A stretch of DNA of 61,672 nt, taken from contig JAGCGS010000024.1 of NCBI GenBank assembly GCA_017649485.1, positions 1 through 61,672 of the forward strand, written 5' to 3'. Both the position numbers and the translations under genes were made by a program. Shown piece by piece: positions 51,095-59,540 of the stretch. Every line of letters begins with the position of its first letter. Position 1 is the stretch's first letter. The stretch is from Bacteroidaceae bacterium. Lineage in GTDB: Bacteria; Bacteroidota; Bacteroidia; Bacteroidales; Bacteroidaceae. The notes under the pieces were generated by a model. That model did not search any database. It saw only the letters and a program-made list of their open reading frames with translations, and was not told where the DNA came from.

Positions 51095-52567
51095 ATGAAA
51101 CAGCATCAACAAGGCAGTAAAGCCTATTTGTTCTCAATTGTTCTGGTCGCCGTCTTAGGTGGACTGTTGTTTGGTTATGATACAGCGGTTATCTCAGGAG
51201 CCGAGAAAGGATTGCAAGCTTTCTTCCTCGGAGCCAGTGATTTTACCTATACAGATAGTTGGCATGGGTTCACCTGTGCGAGTGCTTTGATAGGTTGTGT
51301 CATAGGTAGTGCCCTTTCTGGTTGGATGGCTTCCTCGTTTGGCAGAAAGCGTTCACTCATCGCGGCAGGTATATTGTTCTTTATCTCCGCCTTAGGCTCA
51401 ATGAACCCAGAGTTCCTGTTCTTCAATCGTGGTGAGGCATCAATGAGTCTTTTGGTGGTGTTCAATATCTACCGAGTTATTGGCGGCATCGGAGTCGGTT
51501 TGGCATCAGCCATCTGTCCTATGTACATCGGCGAGGTGGCACCTTCAGGAATCCGAGGCATGCTGGTATCATGGAACCAATTTGCCATTATCTTCGGTCA
51601 GCTGGTGGTCTATTTTGTGAATTTCATGATATTGGGTCAGCATACCAATCCTATAATAGAGTCCATCGGCGAGGGTATCAATGCCGTAGCACCCAATAGC
51701 GATCCTTGGACAATCGCTTCTGGTTGGCGATATATGTTCGGAAGCGAGGCTGTGCCTGCTGGCTTGTTTGCCCTGCTCATCTGCTTAGTGCCTGAAACGC
51801 CCCGTTATTTGGTAATGGTAGGACAAGACGATAAAGCGCGTCATATTTTGGAGCGTATCAATGGTGCAACGATTGCCCAGGAGATCCTGCACGATATCAA
51901 GGAAACCATCACCGAGAAGACCGAAAAGCTATTCTCGTATGGCTTCCTCTGCATCTTTATCGGTATCATGCTTAGCGTATTCCAGCAGACGGTTGGTATC
52001 AATGCCGTATTGTATTATGCACCTCGCATCTTTGGTGATATGGGTATGGAGAGCCCTATGGTGCAGACGGTTATCATGGGTGTAGTTAACATCCTGTTTA
52101 CCCTCGTGGCTGTGTTTACTGTAGAGAAATGGGGTCGCAAGCCTCTGCTCGTCAGCGGTTCAATAGGTATGGCAATTGGCGCATTTGGCGTAGCTCTCAC
52201 ATTTGGTCATGCAGGCTTGGAGTTTGTCACGATGATCAGCATTATGGTTTATAGTGCTTCATTCATGATGTCTTGGGGCCCTATTTGCTGGGTACTCATT
52301 GCCGAGATATTCCCCAACACCATCCGTGGTAAGGCTGTTGCCATTGCTGTTGCCTTCCAGTGGATCTTCAACTGGATAGTCAGCTCGTCGTTTGTTCCTA
52401 TGTTCAACATGCGACTGGGCGATGATGCCAACTTCGGCCATTGGTTCACCTATGGTCTTTACGGTACCATCTGCGTCATTGCCGCTGTATTTGTGTGGAA
52501 GCTTGTTCCCGAGACAAAAGGCAAGACTCTGGAGCAGATGAGCAAGCTATGGCGTAAGGCCAGTTAA
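51095..52567 (+). CDS. MFS sugar porter, XylE-like
   Basis: 490 residues with about twelve membrane helices. The family signatures are LGGLLFGYDTAVISGAEKG, GWMASSFGRKRSL, RVIGGIGVGLASAICPMYIG, VPETPRYLVMVGQ, VFQQTVGINAVLYYAPRIF, VEKWGRKPLLV and VPETKGKTLEQM. These match the proton-linked xylose/arabinose/glucose group. No pentose genes lie nearby, so the sugar cannot be assigned. Confidence 0.93.
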   Translation: MKQHQQGSKAYLFSIVLVAVLGGLLFGYDTAVISGAEKGLQAFFLGASDFTYTDSWHGFTCASALIGCVIGSALSGWMASSFGRKRSLIAAGILFFISALGSMNPEFLFFNRGEASMSLLVVFNIYRVIGGIGVGLASAICPMYIGEVAPSGIRGMLVSWNQFAIIFGQLVVYFVNFMILGQHTNPIIESIGEGINAVAPNSDPWTIASGWRYMFGSEAVPAGLFALLICLVPETPRYLVMVGQDDKARHILERINGATIAQEILHDIKETITEKTEKLFSYGFLCIFIGIMLSVFQQTVGINAVLYYAPRIFGDMGMESPMVQTVIMGVVNILFTLVAVFTVEKWGRKPLLVSGSIGMAIGAFGVALTFGHAGLEFVTMISIMVYSASFMMSWGPICWVLIAEIFPNTIRGKAVAIAVAFQWIFNWIVSSSFVPMFNMRLGDDANFGHWFTYGLYGTICVIAAVFVWKLVPETKGKTLEQMSKLWRKAS

Positions 52568-52585
52568 ACGATTTTGACGATTTTG

Positions 52586-52617
52586 TTTGTAAATGAGCGA
52601 TAATTACCCTACCTTTG
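52586..52617 (+). promoter_or_regulatory. nhaD promoter
   Basis: TTTG (52586-52589), 20-bp spacer, TACCTTTG (52610-52617), 28 bp upstream of the ATG. Confidence 0.75.
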
Positions 52618-52645
52618 CAGACAAAAGAAAAAAATGTATTAAAAA

Positions 52646-53998
52646 ATGATGTCATTTGCGTTTTATCTGATTATTTGTGTTTTTGTCTTTGGCTATATCT
52701 GTATAGCCTTAGAGTACCCGCTGAAGATTAACAAAGCGGCTACGGCACTGCTGATGTGTGCCGTACTGTGGACCATCTTCGCTATGTCTGGCTTGGGAGC
52801 TATGACTCCTGCTTTTGCTGAAGGCTTGACAGCCGAGAGCTTCCATGATTTTCTTTCCACCAACATTGTGCACCATTTAGGTGAGACGGGTGAAACCGTA
52901 TTCTTCCTGTTGGGTGCTATGACTATTGTGGAGGTGGTTGACCGCTGGGGTGGTTTCCGTGTTATTACCGACCGCATCAATGCTACCTCTAAGGTGCATC
53001 TGCTGTGGATTTTAGGTACGTTGGCATTCTTCCTGTCTGCCATCCTCGACAACTTGACCACTACCATCATGATGTGTACTTTGCTGAACAAGCTGATTCC
53101 TGAGAAGCACGACCGTTGGTTCTTCGCCAGTATGATTGTTATCGCTGCCAATGCTGGTGGCGCTTGGACTCCTATCGGCGACGTTACCACCATCATGTTA
53201 TGGATTGCTGGTAAGGTGAGTGCACTGAATATCATGCAAATGACGGTGTTGCCAAGTATCGTGAGCATCCTGGTTCCTTTCGCTCTGCTGACTTACATCC
53301 TGCGTGGCGGACACATTACTCCTCATACAGAAGAGGTGGTGGACGACAGCCCTGCTTCACGTGTGCCAGCTCATCAGCGTAAGATTGTGTTGTGCTTAGG
53401 TGTTGGCGTTCTGATCTGCGTTCCTATCTTCAAGAGCATCACCCACCTTCCTCCTTACATCGGCATCTTGGGTGCTTTGGGTATCGTATGGATGGTTACC
53501 GAGCTGATGCGTCCAAAAGACCCTTCACTGCGCAACTATCATTCCCTGAAGCTGTCTCACATCCTGCGTAGGGTTGATCTCTCAAGCATCATCTTCTTCC
53601 TGGGCATCTTGATGGCAGTAGGTGTACTTCAGGTTTGCGGTCACCTCAACATGCTGGCAAACAGCCTCGACGGCATCGCTTTGGCTGAGCCTTATAAGTA
53701 CTTCACCATCGACACCATCATCGGTGTGTTGTCAAGTATTGTTGACAATGTGCCTTTGGTAGCTGGTACAATGGGTATGTATGAGTTCCCAATGGATCAC
53801 TACTTCTGGGAGATGTTGGCATACTGTGCTGGTACTGGTGGTAGCATCCTGATCATCGGTTCTGCTGCTGGTGTGGCTGCTATGGGTATTGAGAAGATTG
53901 ACTTCATCTGGTACTTAAGACATATTTCTTGGATTGCCCTGGTTGGCTATTTGGCTGGTGCCATATGCTATATAGGACAATTTATGGTGATACATTAA
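52646..53998 (+). CDS. nhaD: NhaD-type Na+/H+ antiporter
   Basis: 450 residues with about twelve membrane helices. It exports sodium in exchange for protons. Typical features are ALEYPLKINKAATALLMCAV, FFLLGAMTIVEVVDRWGGFR, LSAILDNLTTTIMMCTLLNK with the ion-binding Asp/Asn/Thr cluster, and NAGGAWTPIGDVTTIMLWI; near the C-terminus SSIVDNVPLVAGTMG repeats the cluster. It has its own promoter and terminator. Confidence 0.95.
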   Translation: MMSFAFYLIICVFVFGYICIALEYPLKINKAATALLMCAVLWTIFAMSGLGAMTPAFAEGLTAESFHDFLSTNIVHHLGETGETVFFLLGAMTIVEVVDRWGGFRVITDRINATSKVHLLWILGTLAFFLSAILDNLTTTIMMCTLLNKLIPEKHDRWFFASMIVIAANAGGAWTPIGDVTTIMLWIAGKVSALNIMQMTVLPSIVSILVPFALLTYILRGGHITPHTEEVVDDSPASRVPAHQRKIVLCLGVGVLICVPIFKSITHLPPYIGILGALGIVWMVTELMRPKDPSLRNYHSLKLSHILRRVDLSSIIFFLGILMAVGVLQVCGHLNMLANSLDGIALAEPYKYFTIDTIIGVLSSIVDNVPLVAGTMGMYEFPMDHYFWEMLAYCAGTGGSILIIGSAAGVAAMGIEKIDFIWYLRHISWIALVGYLAGAICYIGQFMVIH

Positions 53999-54009
53999 TA
54001 AAAGAAATT

Positions 54010-54036
54010 CCCCGCCAAAACGGCGGGGATTCTTTT
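54010..54036 (+). terminator. Intrinsic terminator after nhaD
   Basis: CCCCGCC / GGCGGGG stem with a 5-nt loop, followed by TTCTTTTT. A short triplicated GTCACAA motif lies just after it (54052-54077). Confidence 0.88.
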
Positions 54037-54087
54037 TATATGTGCTTATTGTCACAAAGTCACAATGTCACAAAGTCCCGAAGCTGA

Positions 54088-56091
54088 TTACCTTACTCTC
54101 CTCAGCACCATCGCCGACCTTGCTGGCACATACAGCTGCAACCAACCCTTGTGCTGCTTGCGATACAGGCGGTCAGGCATCGTGAAATGTTGGATGCTGT
54201 CATTGTTCAACCCATTGCCACCAAAGTCCTTGCTGTCGGTATTCAGCACCACTTTGTAGCTGCCTTCAGGCACCAGGAACCCATAATCGGTGAATGAGCG
54301 AACGGGGTTGAAGTTGAACACAAACACCAAATCATCACGCTTGTAAGCCAGAATCTGGTCACCGTCATTGTGCCAAATCTCCTGCACCTTGGTCTTCTGG
54401 AAACGCTTCACACTCTTGATTACACTCAACATAGCTTGGTCGAAGTCACCCAAATAGTGATAGCACAGCTTCTTGTTGTCCACCAAATCCCATTGGCGGC
54501 GCGCATACTTATGACTCCAACCGTTACCTTCGCGAGGGAAGTCAATCCATTCTGGATGCCCAAACTCATTACCCATAAAGTTCAGATAGCCGCCATTGAT
54601 GGTTGAAGCTGTCAGCAGTCTTATCATCTTATGAAGAGCGATGCCTCGATTCACCGTATAGTTCTCGTCGCCCTTTTGGAAATGCCAATACATATCTGCG
54701 TCAACCAGGCGGAAGATAATGGTCTTGTCGCCCACCAAAGCCTGGTCATGACTTTCGGCATAGCTGATGGTCTTTTCATCCTCACGTCGGTTGGTCACCT
54801 CCCAGAACATACTGCTGGGCTTCCAATCCTCATCCACCTTCTCTTTGATGGTCTTGATCCAATAGTCAGGGATATTCATAGCCATACGATAGTCGAATCC
54901 ATAACCGCCATCCTCGATGGGAGCAGCCAAGCCAGGCATACCCGACACTTCTTCGGCAATAGTGATGGCATGTGGATTTACTTCGTGAATCAGGCGGTTT
55001 GCCAATGTCAGATAGCAGATGGCATTATCGTCCTCATGACCGTTGAAATAGTCACCATAACCCATAAATGCCTCACCTAAGCCGTGACTGTAATAGAGCA
55101 TAGAGGTAACGCCATCGAAGCGGAAACCGTCGAATTTGAACTCCTCTAACCAATACTTGCAGTTGGAGAGCAGGAAGTGCAGCACATTGTCCTTGCCGTA
55201 GTCGAAGCAGAGCGAATCCCAAGCCGGATGTTCGTGGCGGTCGCCTGGATAGAAATACTGATTGGGGTCGCCTGCAAAGTTACCCAAACCTTCCACCTCG
55301 TTCTTCACGGCATGAGAGTGTACAATGTCCATAATCACAGCCAAACCCATCTCGTGAGCAGTGTCAATCAGTTTCTTCAGCTCGTCAGGCGTGCCGCATC
55401 TGGACGAAGGGGCAAAGAAGCTCGACACATGATAGCCGAAGCTGCCATAGTAGGGGTGCTCTTGTATGGCCATAATCTGAATGCAGTTATAGCCGTCATT
55501 CACCACGCGAGGCAACACATTGTCTTTAAATTCGCGATAGGTGCCCACCTTCTCTTCGTTTTGGCTCATACCCACATGGCACTCATAAATCAGCAGTGGG
55601 TTCACATCAGGCTTGAATTTCTTCACCTTCATCTGATAAGGCTCAGCAGGATCCCAAACTTGCGCACTGAAAATCTTCGTCACATCATCCTGTACCACTC
55701 TGTTTGCCCAGGCAGGGATGCGTTCGCCCTCGCCACCATTCCACCTTATCTTCAACTTGAAGAGGTCTTCGTGATGCAGGGCATCCAACGGCAGTTTGAT
55801 TTCCCAGTTGCCGTCTTTCTTGGGTTTCATAGCAAATTTAGGGTTCTCTTGCCAGTTGTTGAAGGTACCTATGAGGTAAATCTCTGTTGCGTTGGGAGCC
55901 CATTCGCGCAACACCCAGTTCTTGTCAGTCTTATGAAGACCGAAATACAGGTGTCCGTCGGCGAAGTCTGCCAAAGTAATCTTGCCCTTCTTCGTCAATT
56001 CCTTTTCCTTAAATAAGAAATGCTCATGACGTCCGTTTATGGCGTCGGCGTATGGCTCCAGCCAAGGGTCATTCTTAATCAGTTTCAACAT
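54088..56091 (-). CDS. glgB: 1,4-alpha-glucan branching enzyme, GH13, eukaryote-like type
   Basis: 667 residues. It makes alpha-1,6 branches in glycogen. An N-terminal CBM48-like domain (VLREWAPNATEIYLIGTFNN) precedes the GH13 barrel: YECHVGMSQ, MDIVHSHAVKN, FDGFRFDGVTSM with the nucleophile Asp, TIAEEVSGMPG with the acid Glu, and YAESHDQALVGDK with the third Asp. A C-terminal beta domain ends in ARSAMVLRRVR. Closer in pattern to eukaryotic and Bacteroidetes branching enzymes than to E. coli GlgB. Confidence 0.95.
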   Translation of the reverse strand: MLKLIKNDPWLEPYADAINGRHEHFLFKEKELTKKGKITLADFADGHLYFGLHKTDKNWVLREWAPNATEIYLIGTFNNWQENPKFAMKPKKDGNWEIKLPLDALHHEDLFKLKIRWNGGEGERIPAWANRVVQDDVTKIFSAQVWDPAEPYQMKVKKFKPDVNPLLIYECHVGMSQNEEKVGTYREFKDNVLPRVVNDGYNCIQIMAIQEHPYYGSFGYHVSSFFAPSSRCGTPDELKKLIDTAHEMGLAVIMDIVHSHAVKNEVEGLGNFAGDPNQYFYPGDRHEHPAWDSLCFDYGKDNVLHFLLSNCKYWLEEFKFDGFRFDGVTSMLYYSHGLGEAFMGYGDYFNGHEDDNAICYLTLANRLIHEVNPHAITIAEEVSGMPGLAAPIEDGGYGFDYRMAMNIPDYWIKTIKEKVDEDWKPSSMFWEVTNRREDEKTISYAESHDQALVGDKTIIFRLVDADMYWHFQKGDENYTVNRGIALHKMIRLLTASTINGGYLNFMGNEFGHPEWIDFPREGNGWSHKYARRQWDLVDNKKLCYHYLGDFDQAMLSVIKSVKRFQKTKVQEIWHNDGDQILAYKRDDLVFVFNFNPVRSFTDYGFLVPEGSYKVVLNTDSKDFGGNGLNNDSIQHFTMPDRLYRKQHKGWLQLYVPARSAMVLRRVR

Positions 56092-56139
56092 AATATCTTG
56101 ATTTGCAATATTTAAAATTCAATCTTCAATTTTCAATCT

Positions 56140-56814
56140 TCAATCTTCAAAATCATCCACCGTATAATTGATAAAGTCGAGGAAAGGCTTTGCCACCTTT
56201 GCCAACTCTACCCAATCATCTATAAAGCTGTCTTGCTTGAAGAAATCATCGTCAAAATACTTGAACACACTGAAATCCTTCGTCTTCAGCAAGTGCAGAT
56301 ACTCGAAATCCTTGGGAAACCCTTTGGGATTCACCTTCAGCTCCTCCATTCCGATTTTGGGGAACAGACGCTTGAAGTGCTTGTCTTCGATAATCTTCCT
56401 GTACTCATTAATGTCGTTATAAATCGACTGCCTGACAGCTTGCAATTGCTTGGGTGTGAGTCCGTAAGTACCTCCTGCAAAGAAGCACCCTGAGGGCTCC
56501 AGGTGGTAGTAATACCCCAAGTGCAGCGACTTCTTCCCCTTGGCGGAGATAAACCCTCCGATGTGCGTCTTGTAAGGACTTTTGTCGTATGAGAACCTCA
56601 CATCGCGATAAATCCTCCACGTGCAATCCTTGGGTTGCAGATGCCTTACCGAAGGGTCAAACTCCCCGATGCGAGCTATCAGCACCAGCAATAGCTTGTC
56701 GAACTCCGCAGTAGCTTCCTGATACATGGTCTTATGTGCTTGAAACCACTCTCGGTTATTATTCGCCGCCAGCTGCTTGAGGAACGCCAAAATCAGTTCA
56801 ATCTTCATAACCAC
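56140..56814 (-). CDS. DUF2461-family protein
   Basis: 224 residues. The DUF2461 pattern is clear: LAFLKQLAANNNREWFQAHK, WRIYRDVRFSYDKSPYKTHI, GGFISAKGKKSLHLGYYYHL and PSGCFFAGGTYGLTPKQLQA. These cytoplasmic proteins are widespread and have no established function. An in-frame ATG at 56808 is an alternative start. The gene is separated from glgB by a 48-bp gap containing a short TCTTCAA-type tandem repeat. Confidence 0.88.
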   Translation of the reverse strand: MVMKIELILAFLKQLAANNNREWFQAHKTMYQEATAEFDKLLLVLIARIGEFDPSVRHLQPKDCTWRIYRDVRFSYDKSPYKTHIGGFISAKGKKSLHLGYYYHLEPSGCFFAGGTYGLTPKQLQAVRQSIYNDINEYRKIIEDKHFKRLFPKIGMEELKVNPKGFPKDFEYLHLLKTKDFSVFKYFDDDFFKQDSFIDDWVELAKVAKPFLDFINYTVDDFED

Positions 56815-56911
56815 ATTGTTTTCTGCAAACTTACTGAAATTCTCCGTATCTTCAAAACAATTTCATGTTTTTATGCCGCCATCGACTAATCTTTGCATAA
56901 ATAAACAAAAG

Positions 56912-56939
56912 CTCCCTGCCAGCATTTGCCAGCAGGGAG
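56912..56939 (-). terminator. Hairpin terminator, copy 1 of a duplicated module
   Basis: CTCCCTGC / GCAGGGAG stem closing a loop with two imperfect CAGCA/TGCCA segments; minus-strand sense is followed by CTTTTG. The same 28 bases recur at 57243-57270, and flanking bases including GTTGTTAT are also shared. Confidence 0.7.
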
Positions 56940-57004
56940 TCTTGGGTTGTTATTATGCAGTACCAGCCTTTTCAGCGGACTTGGGATAGCGATTCGAGAT
57001 TCAG

Positions 57005-57115
57005 CTACCAGGGGGATGACTCTGGGGCGCCTTTGCTGGTTTGCAACAAAGGTGTGTCGCACTCAAACGTGAGAACTTTCACCACAGGCTTTTCATACTC
57101 TTCTTTCTTTCCCAT
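57005..57115 (-). CDS. Small peptide A (36 residues), homologue of peptide B
   Basis: The minus-strand frame from the ATG at 57115 to the TAG at 57005-57007 begins MGKKEEYEKPVVKVL, has TPLLQTSKGAP in the middle and ends SSPW. It aligns without gaps to the N-terminal and central parts of peptide B (58882-59001): basic start, Y-x-KP, a KV strand-like segment, then LLQxS and a Gly, and a terminal Trp. A TATCTTTG box lies 35 bp upstream. No structural gene follows; only about 65 bp separate the stop from a terminator. The role is unknown, with a RiPP-like precursor, leader peptide or signalling peptide all possible. Confidence 0.65.
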   Translation of the reverse strand: MGKKEEYEKPVVKVLTFECDTPLLQTSKGAPESSPW

Positions 57116-57149
57116 AACGATAGATTATTGTAAATTATTATTTGGTTTG

Positions 57150-57157
57150 CAAAGATA
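57150..57157 (-). promoter_or_regulatory. -7 box for small peptide A
   Basis: Minus-strand TATCTTTG, 34 bp upstream of the peptide ATG. Confidence 0.6.
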
Positions 57158-57241
57158 CACAAAAAGAAATAATTAGGAAAGGATTTGTGATAAAATACAA
57201 TGGGGAATAGGTAAGAATAAATAGCCCTTGCTATAAATAAA

Positions 57242-57271
57242 GCTCCCTGCCAGCATTTGCCAGCAGGGAGC
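57242..57271 (-). terminator. Hairpin terminator, copy 2 of a duplicated module
   Basis: GCTCCCTGC / GCAGGGAGC stem with the same loop as copy 1, 53 bp after the stop of the lipoprotein gene. A TTTATTTAT tract follows on the minus strand. Confidence 0.7.
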
Positions 57272-57323
57272 ACCTTTGGGTTGTTATCATGCTATTCCAA
57301 TCCTTGCAGGACGGGATTGGCGA

Positions 57324-58844
57324 TTATGGATTATTTTTTGTTACAGTGTAAATCCACGTGTTCTCTTGTGTTAGGTGTGCACTGCAGTCAACGGTATAAC
57401 CAGTGGCAGCAAGTGCTGACAAATCGGACAAGTCAAAATTACTTGAATAGATACCCCCCTCGGTCTCTCCGTTGGCCGTAATGGTAAGAGTAGCAGAATC
57501 GCCATCACAGCTTAGATAGAGATAATCAACAAGAATGCCGACATTAGTATTTTTACAAGTAATGACGTTATCACCCTTGAGGATCAAATTCAGAGACAAA
57601 TCTCTACCTACTATAAAACCATCACCTAAATAACCAAATTCTCCATTAAAGCTACTCGTAGCTTGGAGGTTGTCCAGCGTGATGGTGCCTTCTGTTAAGT
57701 AATCATCCCCAAAACGTCCCCAAGGTTCATCAGTAACCCCCCAGTAGAATACATAGTCTTCGCTATAACCACTGATGGTGATATTAAAGGGCTCTGCTTC
57801 TTCTGTATAGAATACGGCGGGTGCATCTGGGTTCAGTATAGAAGCTCCTTCTACCGTTGGTACCACTTCCCCCTCCTGCACGAGTATAGCTTCACCATAA
57901 TAGTACATATTGTTTTTGAATCCACCTTCAGGAGCGTTCTTGGTACATGTATAAGTGTTGCCATCTGTATCAGTAGCGGTAAAAGTAATGGCTTCGTTCT
58001 TGTTAAAGTCTTCGAATAATGTAGAAAAATAAATATCAGTGCTTTCGGGATCTGTGATGGTGATAGAACTAGAGTTGTAACTTTCATTTAATGGAGTATA
58101 CCGCATCATAACCCCATAATGTTCCGTGTTGATCTCGATAGACGAGATGGTAGGTTTTACAATGAAAGAGCCTTTTTTGAATGTGAGCCTCTGACGGAAA
58201 ATGGAGTTGATGTTCGTGAAGCTGAAGGTGGTATTGGTTTCATTTCCTATCTGACCAAAAGTCAGCTCGCCAGTTTCATCATCAACATCTGTAATCACCA
58301 TCTTCGCCAAGTTATAATCCATACTTTGTGCCTTAGCTTTACTGCCATCATTCATACTAAAATCAAAATATCCTTCTAAAGGATTACTATTTGTATCTAC
58401 AGTCATTCCGTAATACAAGTAAACTTCATCGCCTACTGCGGGTGTGAAACCTGAGACATCTGAGATAAAAGTAAGTCCATTTGCTTCCAATGTGCATGAT
58501 GATCCATCATCGGACACATTTTCAGGAGTCAGAGGAGAGTTACCATACGCGATGAACTCATCACTTCTTTTGATAAATACCCATACCGCTACTCCTTCTT
58601 CGAAGGCAGAGGAAATCTCATCTTCATCACCTTCATTTTCACCTACTGTAATTGTAAACACACGCGTACCTGCCCCGTCATCCATGGTGGCTGGAATACT
58701 GAAGCTGTAGGTCTTAGCCACTTCTTTTGCTATCTGTGCCTCATTCCCAACGGGCAGTTCGTCATTGCTGCATGAGGAAATGCCCAATGCTGCGGAGCCC
58801 ATCATCAGGGCAGCAGCCAAACTGTAGATAAAATTTTTCTTCAT
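57324..58844 (-). CDS. Surface lipoprotein, fimbrillin-like, function unknown
   Basis: 506 residues with signal peptide and lipobox ISSC followed by SNDEL, a typical surface-export signal. The N-terminal two thirds are beta-rich and read like fimbrillin/Mfa-type adhesin domains (GVAVWVFIKRSDEFIAYGNS, EVYLYYGMTVDTN, YYYGEAILVQEGEVV). The C-terminal part has short strand repeats (TEGTITLDNLQATSSF, LSLNLILKGDNVITCKNTNV, SATLTITANGETEGG) that resemble a beta-helix carbohydrate-binding module, as in the lipoprotein at 4153-7260. It is preceded by small peptide B with a 37-bp gap. Confidence 0.72.
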   Translation of the reverse strand: MKKNFIYSLAAALMMGSAALGISSCSNDELPVGNEAQIAKEVAKTYSFSIPATMDDGAGTRVFTITVGENEGDEDEISSAFEEGVAVWVFIKRSDEFIAYGNSPLTPENVSDDGSSCTLEANGLTFISDVSGFTPAVGDEVYLYYGMTVDTNSNPLEGYFDFSMNDGSKAKAQSMDYNLAKMVITDVDDETGELTFGQIGNETNTTFSFTNINSIFRQRLTFKKGSFIVKPTISSIEINTEHYGVMMRYTPLNESYNSSSITITDPESTDIYFSTLFEDFNKNEAITFTATDTDGNTYTCTKNAPEGGFKNNMYYYGEAILVQEGEVVPTVEGASILNPDAPAVFYTEEAEPFNITISGYSEDYVFYWGVTDEPWGRFGDDYLTEGTITLDNLQATSSFNGEFGYLGDGFIVGRDLSLNLILKGDNVITCKNTNVGILVDYLYLSCDGDSATLTITANGETEGGIYSSNFDLSDLSALAATGYTVDCSAHLTQENTWIYTVTKNNP

Positions 58845-58881
58845 ACTACTTCTGTTTTTTTTAATTCTACAATTCGGTTAA

Positions 58882-59001
58882 TTACCAACCTTGTTTACCT
58901 GGAGTTCCTTTGGAACCACCATTGCTGGCTTGCAGCAATGTCACACTCTTCTCTAACTTAACAACCTTCATGGAAGGTTTCACATACTTTTTCTTGTCCA
59001 T
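58882..59001 (-). CDS. Small peptide B (39 residues), upstream of a surface lipoprotein
   Basis: The minus-strand frame from the ATG at 59001 to the TAA at 58882-58884 begins MDKKKYVKPSMKVVKLEK, continues TLLQASNGG and ends GKQGW. The KYVKPSMKVVKL segment and LLQAS match peptide A; the Gly-Gly could be a processing site that would release a ten-residue Gly/Lys-rich tail, but this is speculative. It lies 37 bp upstream of the fimbrillin-like lipoprotein and has a TACCTTTG box at 59039-59046, so the two are probably cotranscribed. Confidence 0.68.
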   Translation of the reverse strand: MDKKKYVKPSMKVVKLEKSVTLLQASNGGSKGTPGKQGW

Positions 59002-59038
59002 AATTTTATAAATTTATTGTAAAATATTTTCCAAGCTA

Positions 59039-59046
59039 CAAAGGTA
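59039..59046 (-). promoter_or_regulatory. -7 box for small peptide B and lipoprotein
   Basis: Minus-strand TACCTTTG, 37 bp upstream of the peptide ATG. The -33 region is AT-rich with no clear TTTG. Confidence 0.6.
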
Positions 59047-59171
59047 CAAATAAAAATGATACTTAAAATTAATTGTAAAAAAAAATGTTTTTTTTTGTCA
59101 AACTTCATGAATGTACGGCCGCATTTGTAAGCGTCCTTTTTCTTCGCATTTCACATTTAATCGTCTAAAAA

Positions 59172-59203
59172 TTTGTTAGTTTGATTTGAAGTGACTATAT
59201 TTG
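59172..59203 (+). promoter_or_regulatory. Promoter of the double-glycine peptide
   Basis: TTTG (59172-59175), 20-bp spacer, TATATTTG (59196-59203): a full consensus, 22 bp before the ATG at 59226. Confidence 0.8.
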
Positions 59204-59225
59204 TGCAGTTAAATGATATAATACT

Positions 59226-59405
59226 ATGGGAACAGAAGATAACAAGAAGCGTGTCGTGCAGATTGCAATCGACGACCAAGTGAAAAAACTCACCGTTGAG
59301 GGCGTTGACAAGGATGCCCAAGTGGTGATGAAGCAAGAACTCAGTGATGACGAGTTGGATGGTGTAGCAGGAGGAGCACATTTCGAAGAATGGGTAAGAC
59401 CTTAG
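59226..59405 (+). CDS. Double-glycine-leader peptide precursor (59 residues), orphan
   Basis: The frame runs from the ATG at 59226 to the TAG at 59403-59405. The first 50 residues form an acidic/basic leader (MGTEDNKKRVVQIAIDD and onward) that ends QELSDDELDGVAGG. The LSxxELxxVxGG pattern is the classic double-glycine processing signal of class II bacteriocins and many RiPP precursors. Cleavage after GG would release a nine-residue core, AHFEEWVRP, which has no Cys, Ser or Thr. A full-consensus promoter precedes it and a hairpin follows. No C39 transporter-peptidase, radical SAM or LanM-like gene is adjacent. It may be a signalling peptide, bacteriocin or RiPP; the family assignment is by motif only. 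Confidence 0.75.
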   Translation: MGTEDNKKRVVQIAIDDQVKKLTVEGVDKDAQVVMKQELSDDELDGVAGGAHFEEWVRP

Positions 59406-59434
59406 AACTAAACGATATTGCTTTTAGGTAATTT

Positions 59435-59483
59435 GGTTATGGGTGGATCCTCCTTTTAAACGTTGATTCTCCCACCCATAACC
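59435..59483. terminator. Long-loop hairpin between the peptide gene and the BspA-like gene
   Basis: A perfect 12-bp stem GGTTATGGGTGG / CCACCCATAACC with a 25-nt loop, 29 bp after the peptide stop. No U-tract is seen in either direction, so the terminator role is tentative. Confidence 0.4.
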
Positions 59484-59540
59484 ACTAACTACTTCCGTCT
59501 AAGTGATATACAGTATCGAAATGGCGAACTGAATTACCGC

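Noticed and set aside
54052-54077. GTCACAA triplicate after nhaD as a protein-binding site
   Set aside because: It lies in a convergent gap downstream of a terminator with no promoter nearby, so chance or slippage is a simpler account.
55177-56016. A 279-codon plus-strand frame opposite glgB
   Set aside because: glgB has a full set of catalytic motifs across this stretch, so this frame is antisense noise.
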